Shown here piece by piece: positions 18,931 through 26,268 of a stretch of 27,155 nucleotides of DNA (position 1 is the stretch's first letter; every line of letters begins with the position of its first letter). Origin of the DNA: a virus. The notes under the pieces are model-generated. The model was not told where the DNA came from, searched no databases, and was given only the letters and a program-made list of their open reading frames with translations. The DNA lies in IMG/VR virus record IMGVR_UViG_3300036804_000189, positions 1-27,155 of that record. The stretch is one strand, 5' to 3'. The translations under genes and the position numbers were made by a program.

Positions 18931-19782
18931 TTACCCAACCCCGCTGGTATAGTAACCGCCGACATTGCCGGAACCGCCGACGTAAGCCGGGCTCGAAGGG
19001 TTGTAAATTCCGCTTGAGTTGATGGTGCTGGCGCTCTGGTTGCCCAAGAGCGCGTTGGCGACGAGGGCGTTGGAAACGCTACTGCCGAGACCCGAGACGC
19101 CGCCGGCCGTGGCGTTCGCCGAGGCCTCCTGCGCCGCGGCGACCGAATTGGCGCCGGCCTGCGTCGTATTGGCGACGTTGGAGCCGGTCTGCACCGCTTG
19201 ATTGCCGAGGTTTCCCGCCGCCGTAGCCCCGGTGTTCACCAGACCGGCGAGCATGTTGTAGCGGTTATTCTGGTTCGTCCAATAATTGCTGATGTAGTTG
19301 TTGTAATAGGTGTTGGCGAGGTTCTCGGCGTAAGTCGCCAACCCCTTGCCCTGCACCCCGGAGAACGTCGTGCCGCCGCCCTGCGGGTTGGAGGTGCCAA
19401 CCGCGGCCAGGCCTTGCGCCGAGGCGGCGTTGTTAACCGAGTTCAGTCCCTGCTGCAGGGTAAACTGGTAGCCCGGCAATCCCGACACGTCGGTCAGCGA
19501 GGGTTGCGCCCCGAGCTCACCGTAAGTGCCGTAGGAGGGCGTCCCGCCGCCGAGGCCCAGTTCCGACGAGAGTTCGGTCTCCGCCGTCGTACCCGCGCCG
19601 GCATAGGGCTGCTCGAGCCCATAGGCCTGCTGGAAATCCGCTTGCTCGGCATTGACCGCGGCGGTCGTCGCGGCGGCCTCGGTCGACGCCGCCTTCTGCG
19701 CACCCGAGGAGGCGATCGAGCCGCCGACGATCGAGGAAAGCCCCGAGACCCCCGCGCCGACCCCGATCGCGACCGCAACCAT
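18931..19782 (-). CDS. gp7-like DNA-transfer (ejection) protein
   Basis: A 283-residue protein. The N-terminus (GVGAGVSGLSSIVGGSIASSGAQKAA) is Gly/Ala-rich and membrane-active-looking. The core about 100-190 ('SGLPGYQFTLQQGLNSVNNAASAQG...SNPQGGGTTFSGVQGKGLATYAENLANTYYNNYISNYWTNQNNRYNMLAGL') is the characteristic pattern of P22 gp7-type DNA-transfer proteins. It would leave the virion with the DNA and help form the channel across the envelope. It is the first of three ejection genes in the order gp7-like, gp20-like, gp16-like, as in P22. Confidence 0.7.
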   Translation of the reverse strand: MVAVAIGVGAGVSGLSSIVGGSIASSGAQKAASTEAAATTAAVNAEQADFQQAYGLEQPYAGAGTTAETELSSELGLGGGTPSYGTYGELGAQPSLTDVSGLPGYQFTLQQGLNSVNNAASAQGLAAVGTSNPQGGGTTFSGVQGKGLATYAENLANTYYNNYISNYWTNQNNRYNMLAGLVNTGATAAGNLGNQAVQTGSNVANTTQAGANSVAAAQEASANATAGGVSGLGSSVSNALVANALLGNQSASTINSSGIYNPSSPAYVGGSGNVGGYYTSGVG

Positions 19783-20249
19783 CAGCCGGTCTCCAGCATC
19801 TTGGAGTACCAGGTCTCGATCGGGTGATAACCGAGCGCCGTAAAGAGACGTCCAACGTCCTTGTGCAGTTTACTCCCGACATAGACGCGTTGCACGCCCC
19901 GGCGCTTCAACTCTCGCTCGACGGCACGGAAGAGCCGGACCCCGCCCATCCGGCCGCGCACCTCGGGCGCCAGCCAGAAGAGATCCATCCGCGCCTCGAA
20001 GCAGGTCGAATAATGCAAGCCGGGAGAGAGGATCATCGCGCTGTAGCCGACGAGCCGGCCATTGTTGCGCGCGGTGACGATCGAGAGCGCGCCCTCCGTC
20101 TCCAGCTGCCGGTAGCATTCCCAGTTGGGCAGGAGCGGCACCTTGTCTTTGTTTAGCGCCAGGTCTTCCCAGTGCCGGAAAATGAGTGGCTGCACCTCCA
20201 TGAAGATCGAGGACAACGACTCGACCTGGAACGAGAGGTGCTCGGCCAT
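19782..20249 (-). CDS. GNAT-family acetyltransferase
   Basis: A 155-residue protein with the GNAT fold pattern: 'IVTARNNGRLVGYSAMIL' (about 57-74), 'FEARMDLFWLAPEVRGRMGGVRLFRAVERELKRRGVQRVYVGSKLHKDVGRLFTALGYHPIE' (about 84-146). The acetyl-CoA loop RGRMGG is at 98-103, and 'FTALGYHP' is a usual motif B ending. It transfers an acetyl group from acetyl-CoA to an amine. The substrate is unknown. It lies in the structural operon just after a hydroxylase gene (TGATG coupling), so the pair may modify a virion or host component. Confidence 0.8.
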   Translation of the reverse strand: MAEHLSFQVESLSSIFMEVQPLIFRHWEDLALNKDKVPLLPNWECYRQLETEGALSIVTARNNGRLVGYSAMILSPGLHYSTCFEARMDLFWLAPEVRGRMGGVRLFRAVERELKRRGVQRVYVGSKLHKDVGRLFTALGYHPIETWYSKMLETG

Positions 20250-20800
20250 CAGGCGACCTGCATATCGATGAGGAGGTGAATCCGGTCATCCGCGGATTGG
20301 TTCTCGGCCGAATGCACCTCCCGGTGCTGGAACCACCAGACCTCGCCCGAGCGGGTCTGGATGGTCTCGTCGCCGCAGTGGAAGAGGCAGCCGGGCGCGG
20401 CATTGACGACGGCGTGAAACCGCAGCCCGTCGTCCCTCGCCGCATAGGCGCCGTAATTATCCGCATGCGGTTTAATGGTGCCGCCCATCGGCAGCCGGGC
20501 GATGATGACGCGCCCGAGCATGATGCCTTTGTAGCGGCGCATCAGGTTGAAGACGACCTCGTGCGCCTCGGGGAGCTCGCCCCAGGGCGGGTACTGCACC
20601 AGCATCGTGTCGTTGACGAGGGCGTTGGCGTCGGAGATGCCCTCGTGCTTTTCCGGCCGCGAATAGCGCAGCAGGATATCATCCATTCCCTTGAAGGGCG
20701 TGCCCTCAAAACTGGTGCGGTAAGTGTGCTCGTTCCACAGGTTCGGGCGCCGCTGCAGTGCCATGCGCAGGGGCTCGGCATCAAAATTTCCACAGAGCAT
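20249..20800 (-). CDS. Aspartyl/asparaginyl beta-hydroxylase-like 2-oxoglutarate/Fe(II) oxygenase
   Basis: A 183-residue enzyme. The Fe(II) ligands are visible as His112-x-Asp114 (IKPHADNYG) and His163 (HREVHSAENQ), and Arg173 in 'DDRIHLLID' is the expected 2-oxoglutarate-binding Arg ten residues later. 'GCLFHCGDETIQTRSGEVWWFQ' is the double-stranded beta-helix. These match the Asp/Asn beta-hydroxylase family (HxD...H). The start ATG at 20800 has AGGA five bases upstream; GTG 20821 in the same frame is possible but its own AGGA is too near. It is located amid tail and ejection genes with a GNAT enzyme next to it. Confidence 0.8.
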   Translation of the reverse strand: MLCGNFDAEPLRMALQRRPNLWNEHTYRTSFEGTPFKGMDDILLRYSRPEKHEGISDANALVNDTMLVQYPPWGELPEAHEVVFNLMRRYKGIMLGRVIIARLPMGGTIKPHADNYGAYAARDDGLRFHAVVNAAPGCLFHCGDETIQTRSGEVWWFQHREVHSAENQSADDRIHLLIDMQVA

Positions 20801-20824
20801 GAAGTTCCTAATAACCAACACTCC

Positions 20825-21052
20825 TCATGGGATCCCCGCATTGGCGAGGCGCTGCTGCAAGGTCGCGACCTCGTTCTGCAGATCGTTGATCTGGCTGAAG
20901 AGGCCATAGAGAAAGCGGAAACTGACGCCGGTCAGGGTGCCGTCGCCATCGACAAATGGATTGCCCGGCGAGATCATGCCTTGGCTGGCATAGCGCCCCT
21001 GGCTTGTCGCGACCGGCTGCACCGTTCTCGACAGCGGCGGCGGAGCGCTCAT
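20825..21052 (-). CDS. Small tail-associated protein with C-terminal coiled coil
   Basis: A 75-residue protein: disordered N-terminus (APPPLSRTVQPVATSQGRY), a Gly-rich middle, and a C-terminal helix with leucine heptads (FLYGLFSQINDLQNEVATLQQRLANAG, about 47-73). Its ATG overlaps the stop of the upstream gene (ATGA). In P22-like genomes this place holds needle or head-completion genes, but this protein is too short for a tail needle. Unknown. Confidence 0.55.
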   Translation of the reverse strand: MSAPPPLSRTVQPVATSQGRYASQGMISPGNPFVDGDGTLTGVSFRFLYGLFSQINDLQNEVATLQQRLANAGIP

Positions 21053-21324
21053 TTGCCGTCTCCCTGCATCACCACGTTGCCGTTGTTGTCCATGAGGCGC
21101 CAGTAGCTCGCGCCCTTGGCGAGCGCCGGTTCTTCCCCCTGCAGCATTCCGCGGATGATCGCCTCGCTGGCGTCGGTGCTCTCGATGCGCTCGCCCTCGG
21201 CCTGGAGCTCGGGGCGCAGCGGCATCTCGCCGTGATAGTGAATGACCCGCCCCAGGCTCCCGACAAAGCGCAGTGCCTCCAATTCGAGGCGGCGTTTGAG
21301 GGAGATCGAGCGCTCGATCATCAT
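21049..21324 (-). CDS. Small hypothetical virion-region protein
   Basis: A 91-residue protein. The start ATG at 21324 overlaps the TGA of the gp10-like gene (ATGA), and AGGG lies upstream; a much longer frame start at 21432 would lie inside that gene. Middle: 'LEALRFVGSLGRVIHYHGEMPLRPELQAEGERIESTDASEAIIRGM'; the C-terminal 25 residues ('ASYWRLMDNNGNVVMQGDGK') suggest a small beta element. No family is recognised. Confidence 0.5.
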   Translation of the reverse strand: MMIERSISLKRRLELEALRFVGSLGRVIHYHGEMPLRPELQAEGERIESTDASEAIIRGMLQGEEPALAKGASYWRLMDNNGNVVMQGDGK

Positions 21325-22748
21325 GTGCCCTGCGGGATCACATCGATATAGGCGCCGTTCAAGGGGCACTCGCCGGCGCCGCTCCATGTCAGGCGATAGA
21401 CCCGGTCGCGGGCATATCCCAGGCGCCGCCACTGGAATTGCCCGTTTGTCTGGTTGTCGATGGTCTGATCAACCGGGGTGCCGTAGGTCTGCCCGGCGTC
21501 GTCCGACCAGTCGAGGCTCACCGTGTCGGGCGCGTACATGCTGCAGGAGAAACGCGCGTGATGAATGCGCTGCCCGTCCTGCTGCTCGTGCATCCACGAA
21601 CGCTGGCGGGTGATCGGTACATTGTCGTCGGTATAATTCTGGCGCGCGACCTGGAGGATGCGCGGACCGCTGCGGTCGCCGGCGATCACCGCATTGGCCT
21701 CGGTGACGAGCGCTACTGAGCCCCAGCCGGCCATGCAGTAGGGCAGCCACGGTTGGGTGAGCCCGTTATAGGTGCGCTTGTGCCACATCTGGGTCGAGGC
21801 GTCGTAAGCCCACCAGGCGTTGCCGCTGGGGAAATACCAGCAGATGTTTTCATGGCCGCCCAGCTGGTAAGACATCGCGACGGCGTCGGCGAGCGTCGGG
21901 TAGAGCGACCACTCGTCCTCGACCGCGAAGTTGGAGACGCGCCTGGCGTTGTAGCCCTCGCCGCGCATGCACATGTTCCGGCCCCAGCGATCCTGGCTCA
22001 GCCAATAGACGGCATTGTCGGCGACGACGACCGAATAGGTCGCGGCGCAGCCCTGCTGCAAGACGCTATTCGGCATCCTGGCAAATGGAAACGCGGCGCC
22101 TCCCGCGTTAAACCAAATCTCGGTTGTCGTATTTCCCAATAACCAGATGTTATCGTGCAGGCATACCGCAGTCACCAGCAGATCGTTCCAGCCTTCTTTT
22201 GCCACTGCATAGGTCGGGTCGAACGGCGTTACTATGCCCGAGTTGGTCGTATACATGTTTCCGGTGCCGGGCTGGGTGAAGATCATAAATGTGTCGATGT
22301 AATCGACCCGCGGGCTACCGAAGAAAGCCGGGTCGGTGATCGCTTGCCAGCCGCTCGAGGTCAGGTTGTTGAGCGGCACCTGGTAGCCGTACTGGCTGCC
22401 GTCGACGATAACCAGGGTCGCGCCGTTGTCGCACATGCTGACCGGGTTGCCGCTATTGACCCCGAGCGTGCCGAGCGTGACGGGCGCGACGCTCGGTCCC
22501 AGCCAGTTGATGACGGTCTCGCCGATAACGGCGATAACCGCACCGCTCGAGGTATTGTAGAGACCCCGGCAATAGCCGGAAATGGTGCCGGTGTAGTCGC
22601 TGAGCACCGAAAGGCCCGGCGCCGGGTAGTGGGTCACCGGGAAGGGGGCATCCTGCGGATTATTCTCGCCGTACAAATTGATGCACACCTGGGCGTTGGC
22701 GATCGGGCTACGCGCCATGTAGCTGCCCTGATGCAATGGCAACTTCAC
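21321..22748 (-). CDS. Packaged-DNA stabilization protein (P22 gp10-like tail hub)
   Basis: A 475-residue protein. The opening 'LHQGSYMARSPIANAQVCINLYGENNP...HYPAPGLSVLSDYTG' and the beta-propeller-like run with 'DNIWLLGNTTTEIWFNAGGAAFPFARMPNSVLQQGCAATYSVVVADNAVYWLSQD', then 'NICWYFPSGNAWWAYDASTQMWHKR', match the P22 gp10 pattern: N-terminal 'INMY/LYxE', a GSSTIEYW-like motif near residue 205 and 'QKGIAxTY'. P22 gp10 plugs the head after packaging and carries the tail needle. The GTG start at 22748 overlaps the stop of the upstream gene (GTGA). The order gp4-like, coiled coil, gp10-like supports it. Confidence 0.75.
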   Translation of the reverse strand: MKLPLHQGSYMARSPIANAQVCINLYGENNPQDAPFPVTHYPAPGLSVLSDYTGTISGYCRGLYNTSSGAVIAVIGETVINWLGPSVAPVTLGTLGVNSGNPVSMCDNGATLVIVDGSQYGYQVPLNNLTSSGWQAITDPAFFGSPRVDYIDTFMIFTQPGTGNMYTTNSGIVTPFDPTYAVAKEGWNDLLVTAVCLHDNIWLLGNTTTEIWFNAGGAAFPFARMPNSVLQQGCAATYSVVVADNAVYWLSQDRWGRNMCMRGEGYNARRVSNFAVEDEWSLYPTLADAVAMSYQLGGHENICWYFPSGNAWWAYDASTQMWHKRTYNGLTQPWLPYCMAGWGSVALVTEANAVIAGDRSGPRILQVARQNYTDDNVPITRQRSWMHEQQDGQRIHHARFSCSMYAPDTVSLDWSDDAGQTYGTPVDQTIDNQTNGQFQWRRLGYARDRVYRLTWSGAGECPLNGAYIDVIPQGT

Positions 22749-23383
22749 GGCAGCCGCTCCTCGATCTCGCGGATACGCTGCAGCAGGTGACCGACATAGG
22801 CCATCGGCGCGAACTCGAGCCGGTTGGCGACCCGATCTTTGCCCAACGCCAAGTCGCGAAGGATCTTTACCTCATGACGCAGAGCAATAATCTGGGCGAG
22901 GAGCATGTGCTCTTTGAGAGCGACCCGATCGTGATCAAGTTTGAGGGCGGTAAAATCCTCTTTTGGGGCTGCCTCCGGCTGCTGTTCGATCCTGAGGATC
23001 CGGCGGTGCAGATCGTCGTGATCAACCGCCAGCCCGGCATACAGCTTCTCGATGCGCGAAATGGCGTTCTCGACCTGACGCTGCATGTCGTTAAGCCGCA
23101 CCAGGACGGCGCCAAGGTGCGATAGCGGCGCCCACTCGCGCTCGTTTCTTTGCCTTGCGTGCATCGAAGTCAGGTGCTCGAGCGCGGCGATACGCTCGGC
23201 CATGCCGCGCAGCTGCATCTCGAGCGAGACATTGGCCGGATCGGGCAGGAGCGCGGTCGCCATCGCCGTCTCGATGCGGTCGGCGAGCGCGGCGAAGTTC
23301 TGGTTCAGATCGGCGGCGCGGAGTTGGTCGCCCTTGCCCCAGGTCGTCAGTGCGTGGCCATTAAGATGAGCCACGACTATCAA
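22745..23383 (-). CDS. Coiled-coil protein between gp4-like and gp10-like genes
   Basis: A 212-residue protein, largely helical with heptads in several segments (about 30-50, 75-160, 175-210). The N-terminus reads 'VVAHLNGHALTTWGKGDQLRAADLNQNFAALADRIE', a 'DLNxNF' type motif seen in fibre-associated coiled-coil proteins. It begins with TTG overlapping the stop of the gp4-like gene (TTGA), and ends overlapping the gp10-like start. It could be the needle or a trimeric tail accessory; no clear P22 counterpart. Confidence 0.55.
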   Translation of the reverse strand: MIVVAHLNGHALTTWGKGDQLRAADLNQNFAALADRIETAMATALLPDPANVSLEMQLRGMAERIAALEHLTSMHARQRNEREWAPLSHLGAVLVRLNDMQRQVENAISRIEKLYAGLAVDHDDLHRRILRIEQQPEAAPKEDFTALKLDHDRVALKEHMLLAQIIALRHEVKILRDLALGKDRVANRLEFAPMAYVGHLLQRIREIEERLP

Positions 23384-24180
23384 CCCAAAGACGTAACAGC
23401 AACACCCGCCGAAACTTCCGGGTAGAACCCTGCCATAGGATTTTTAAGTCTCGTGCCGGGTCTGAGGCTCTGCGGCATACGCAGCGTCTGCAGCGCAAAG
23501 TTGGTCTGGCGCAAAGTATTGAGCGATGCCCTGGCGGCGGCGGCGAGCGCCGGGTCGGGCGGCATCTTGTAGTTGGTGCATAGCCGCAGCGCGAGGTTGT
23601 AGATGAGTGCTTCCTCGGTCTCGGCCGGGAGAAAATCCTCGATCTCGACGCTCGTGCCGTCGATCGTCGCCCAGAGGTCTTCTTGCCAGGCGAGGTAGAG
23701 CGAGAACAGGTGCTGCACCGGGATCGGCCAGATATTGAGCGTGGCGTTGGGGATCGTCGGATCGTAGTAGATCGCCGCCGGCCACGACTGCAGGAACTTC
23801 AAACTAATGCGGTCGTATTCTTGGCGGCTCTTCAAGATCCGCATGGGAAAATCGATGGGGTAGGAGTTTGGCCCCGACCCGACATTCTGGCGCAGATAGC
23901 ACGATTGAATATTGGCCGGGCGCCAATCGCCGTCGGTTTCGAAATCGGGCGCTGTACCGCTCGCCGGGACCGGCCCGACGGTATAGCTCTGCTTGCCGAT
24001 CAGCAGCGGGTAGACCGACCAGTTGAGGCGGAAGACGAGCCAGCGCTTCTGCCGCCACTGCTGGATCATCAAGGAGAGTGCAGTCTGCGCGTCGGCGGTG
24101 TCCTGCGGCAGCGCCACCTGGCCGACGCCAAGGATCCCCGACACCCGCATCGAGTAGCTGACGAGGTCGGAGACCAGCAT
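23380..24180 (-). CDS. Head-to-tail adaptor (P22 gp4-like)
   Basis: A 266-residue protein. 'LVSDLVSYSMRVSGILGVGQVALPQDTADAQTALSLMIQQWRQKRWLVF' (about 2-50) and 'YTVGP' with the later 'DRISLKFLQSWPAAIYYDPTIPNATLNIWPIP' and 'LPAETEEALIYNLALRLCTNYKMPPDPALAAAARASLNTLR' are the usual arrangement of P22 gp4-type tail accessory factors, which bind the portal and prepare the tail attachment. The start ATG shares a base with the TAA of the upstream gene (TAATG). It lies between the coat region and the gp10-like gene, as expected. Confidence 0.75.
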   Translation of the reverse strand: MLVSDLVSYSMRVSGILGVGQVALPQDTADAQTALSLMIQQWRQKRWLVFRLNWSVYPLLIGKQSYTVGPVPASGTAPDFETDGDWRPANIQSCYLRQNVGSGPNSYPIDFPMRILKSRQEYDRISLKFLQSWPAAIYYDPTIPNATLNIWPIPVQHLFSLYLAWQEDLWATIDGTSVEIEDFLPAETEEALIYNLALRLCTNYKMPPDPALAAAARASLNTLRQTNFALQTLRMPQSLRPGTRLKNPMAGFYPEVSAGVAVTSLG

Positions 24181-24524
24181 TACCTATGCTCGCGCCAGTG
24201 CCCCTCGGCGTCCTGGATCGTGCGCTGCTCGCGGTCGATGTTGAGGCGCTTATCGCCGGTGCGCTCGAAAGCGCCCTGCGCGCTCGCCGGCCGGTCGAGG
24301 TCGCGCTCGCCCGGCATCCCCTCGTGCCCCGGCCCGGCGTCGTAGCGCCCGCCGCCGCGGCGTTCGCGCTCAAAGCGCTCCGAATAGGGATCGCGCCCGG
24401 TCGCGGTCGAGTGATCGCCGCGCCTTAAGGATTCACCGCGTCCCTCGTGCCGCTCGCCGAGGCTCCCCCGGCTCCTGCCTTCGCCGCGGTGCCGGCCGCG
24501 GCCCCCCTCATCCATGCGTGCCAT
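24180..24524 (-). CDS. Arg/Gly/Glu-rich disordered protein
   Basis: A 114-residue protein made almost wholly of Arg, Gly, Glu, Asp and His ('GGRGRHRGEGRSRGSLGERHEGRGESLRRGDHS'). No fold is expected; it could bind nucleic acid or the capsid. A 17-base overlap with the previous gene and the TAATG link to the next show it is translated in the operon, not an accident of composition, though I keep moderate confidence because GC-rich DNA readily yields such frames. Confidence 0.5.
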   Translation of the reverse strand: MARMDEGGRGRHRGEGRSRGSLGERHEGRGESLRRGDHSTATGRDPYSERFERERRGGGRYDAGPGHEGMPGERDLDRPASAQGAFERTGDKRLNIDREQRTIQDAEGHWREHR

Positions 24525-24798
24525 CCCTTGGCCTCCTGCCGATATTGCGTTCGTTCAGCACCTCGTTGAGGATCTGCCGGATCAGCGGGCCGAGCCCGTA
24601 AGGGTCGCTCGCCGCCATCGCCGCACTAGGCGTCGGCACTTGACGCAGGTGAACCGCGGCCGGCACCGTGTCCCAGCCCTGCGGCATCAGCGCGTCGTGC
24701 TCTTCCGGGGTCTGGGCGATGCAGGTCTTGCCGCTCGCGTGGTAGAGCATGCGCGGATAATCCGCTCGACCTGCATTGCCTGGCCTCGGATCGCTCAC
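24508..24798 (-). CDS. Small virion-region protein (YPRMLYHASGKT / EEHDAL motif)
   Basis: A 96-residue protein. Residues about 13-45 'YPRMLYHASGKTCIAQTPEEHDALMPQGWDTVPA' form a short module ('YPxMLYHxxGxTxxxxTxEEHxxLxxxGW') found in many unrelated phages, of unknown function and often in head or tail regions. The GTG start at 24798 has GGAG eight bases upstream. It lies right after the coat gene. Confidence 0.6.
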   Translation of the reverse strand: MSDPRPGNAGRADYPRMLYHASGKTCIAQTPEEHDALMPQGWDTVPAAVHLRQVPTPSAAMAASDPYGLGPLIRQILNEVLNERNIGRRPRDGTHG

Positions 24799-24819
24799 AA
24801 GCTCGCTCCGCTCGCCTGC

Positions 24820-26055
24820 TTACTGGATGTCGGCAACCGTAACGACCCACTCCGGACGGATCAAGAGACTGCCGAAAAGTATGTCGAGACGGGTAATAAA
24901 CTGATCCGACAGCACCGCGTAATCGGTGATCATCCTCAAGGAGATACCGTCGTAGGTTTCTCTTGCGGCTTCATGCACCCCTCTGGGCAACTCGAGCTCG
25001 GCGGTCGCCATGGTGACCGCCTCCGCGTAGTAGGCAAAATTGCCGCGGTAGGATTCGCCGGCGGGAGTGGCAAAGACGATCGCCGCGCCGGCAGCCGGGC
25101 TCGCGGTAACCGTCTGGAACGGCACGGGCAGCGTTGCCGGCGGCGGCGAAGGGTTCGACACGGGCGGATTGATCGGCGGATAGATGGGGATCGTCGTCGC
25201 CCCCGCGAGCACGGGTGCCGTCACCACAAACTGCGCGAGCGTGCCGTTCGAGGCCTTGGTGACCCTGTTGACACTGTCGACGCCAGCGATCGTCAGCACG
25301 TCGCCGGGATTGAGCGGCCCGGCGAGCGCGGTCACCGTCAGAACGGCGCCGGTCTGGTTCGCCCCCGCGACGGTCGGCGGCGCACCGTAGGCACCGGTCG
25401 TGTGGATCTGCGTCGTCTGGTCCATCCCCCAGTCGAAACCGAGGGTGTCGACCGACATCGTGCCGCGGATGTACTGGTCCGAAATTCTGACTTGCGGATT
25501 AAAGAGGCCCATGAGGCTCGTCACGGTGCGCGCCTGGGTTAAGGGATCCATGACGATAAAGCGGTCGTTTCGGGGCGCCCCGTTCTTATCGAGGACTGCC
25601 CCGGCAGCGAGCCAGGTGCCGGCGGATGGGGTGATGAGGTTGCCGCTGGTATCGGTGTTCTGCACCAGGTTCGAGGCCTGGTTCATCCCGCCCATGATCT
25701 GCACGGCGACGCCGCCGGCGAGCACGTTGACCGCCGGGGCCAATATCCTCTGGCTGTAATCGTCGAGGTTGAGGGCGCGCTCAGCGGAGGAGAAACTCAC
25801 ATCGACACCCATCTGGGTCGCCAGCACGAGCGTCGTATTCTGCTCGTTGGTCGACTGCGGGACGGCGGTCGGCCCAGTGCGCAGCGTATAGTCGTTGGGC
25901 AGCCTGATACGCAGTTGGCTGCCGATCTTGGCGCCGGCGCGGCCGAACTCCTCGTCGAACTGCCTCCCGATGGTACGCAGAAACCAGTTGCTGTTGCGAA
26001 ACAAACGCACTGCTTCGCGCGTCACCATATCAATGGTTAAGAGCGAGTTCGCCAC
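24820..26055 (-). CDS. Major coat protein (P22 gp5-like, HK97 fold with insertion domain)
   Basis: A 411-residue protein starting at GTG 26055 behind GGGGGA; this gives the family N-terminus 'xANSLLTIDMVTREAVRLFRNSNWF', whereas TTG 26085 would add ten unlikely residues. The body has 'GAKIGSQLRIRLPNDY' and 'PAVNVLAGGVAVQIMGG' in the usual places, and 'NPGDVLTIAGVDSVNRVTKASNGTLAQFVV' (about 249-279) belongs to the telokin-like insertion domain known from P22 coat. A Pro-rich stretch (about 290-313) interrupts that domain. It forms the icosahedral head shell with the scaffold encoded upstream. Confidence 0.85.
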   Translation of the reverse strand: MANSLLTIDMVTREAVRLFRNSNWFLRTIGRQFDEEFGRAGAKIGSQLRIRLPNDYTLRTGPTAVPQSTNEQNTTLVLATQMGVDVSFSSAERALNLDDYSQRILAPAVNVLAGGVAVQIMGGMNQASNLVQNTDTSGNLITPSAGTWLAAGAVLDKNGAPRNDRFIVMDPLTQARTVTSLMGLFNPQVRISDQYIRGTMSVDTLGFDWGMDQTTQIHTTGAYGAPPTVAGANQTGAVLTVTALAGPLNPGDVLTIAGVDSVNRVTKASNGTLAQFVVTAPVLAGATTIPIYPPINPPVSNPSPPPATLPVPFQTVTASPAAGAAIVFATPAGESYRGNFAYYAEAVTMATAELELPRGVHEAARETYDGISLRMITDYAVLSDQFITRLDILFGSLLIRPEWVVTVADIQ

Positions 26056-26101
26056 GGAAAATCCCCCGGCGCCCGCGCTAGCCAAAAGGCGCGCCTGGGC
26101 G

Positions 26102-26119
26102 CGTCAAATGCGGTTGACG
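26102..26119. promoter_or_regulatory. TTGACG dyad upstream of the coat gene
   Basis: CGTCAA-ATGCGG-TTGACG, perfect 6-6-6 dyad, 47 bases upstream of the coat start. Either half could serve as a -35 hexamer; as a whole it looks like an operator for a dimeric protein. Confidence 0.3.
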
Positions 26120-26168
26120 TGGATTTCCGCGCTTAGCCGGCGCGAGAGCGGCGCAGGGACTTAAGCCA

Positions 26169-26210
26169 GCCCCAGACGGCGCAGGGGATTAACCGCCCCA
26201 GACGGCGCAG
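26169..26210. repeat. 16-bp direct repeats upstream of coat
   Basis: GCCCCAGACGGCGCAG at 26169-26184 and 26195-26210, identical, with a 26-bp period. A third, weaker GGCGCAG element lies at about 26150. The spacing of roughly 26 bp suggests a repeated protein-binding or hairpin-forming unit. Confidence 0.5.
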
Positions 26211-26268
26211 ACCGGAGCGCTGCCGCGCCGGCCAGGCCGCCTCTATACCGCCTACCTGGGGTTAGTGT

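Larger units (their letters stand above)
26056..26268. other. Non-coding scaffold-coat interval with tandem repeats and a dyad
   Basis: This 213-base gap has no convincing gene. It contains a 16-bp direct repeat at 26169-26184 and 26195-26210 (26 bp apart) plus a degenerate third unit towards 26150, and a perfect dyad CGTCAA-N6-TTGACG at 26102-26119. The minus-strand TTGACG at 26102-26107 could be the -35 of a coat promoter, but no good -10 is seen. RNA structure or a processing site controlling coat over scaffold expression is also possible. Confidence 0.4.

Noticed and set aside
24514-25542. A 342-codon plus-strand frame opposite the coat gene
   Set aside because: It overlaps a certain P22-type coat gene in antisense, is Arg/His/Gly-rich, and shows no domain.
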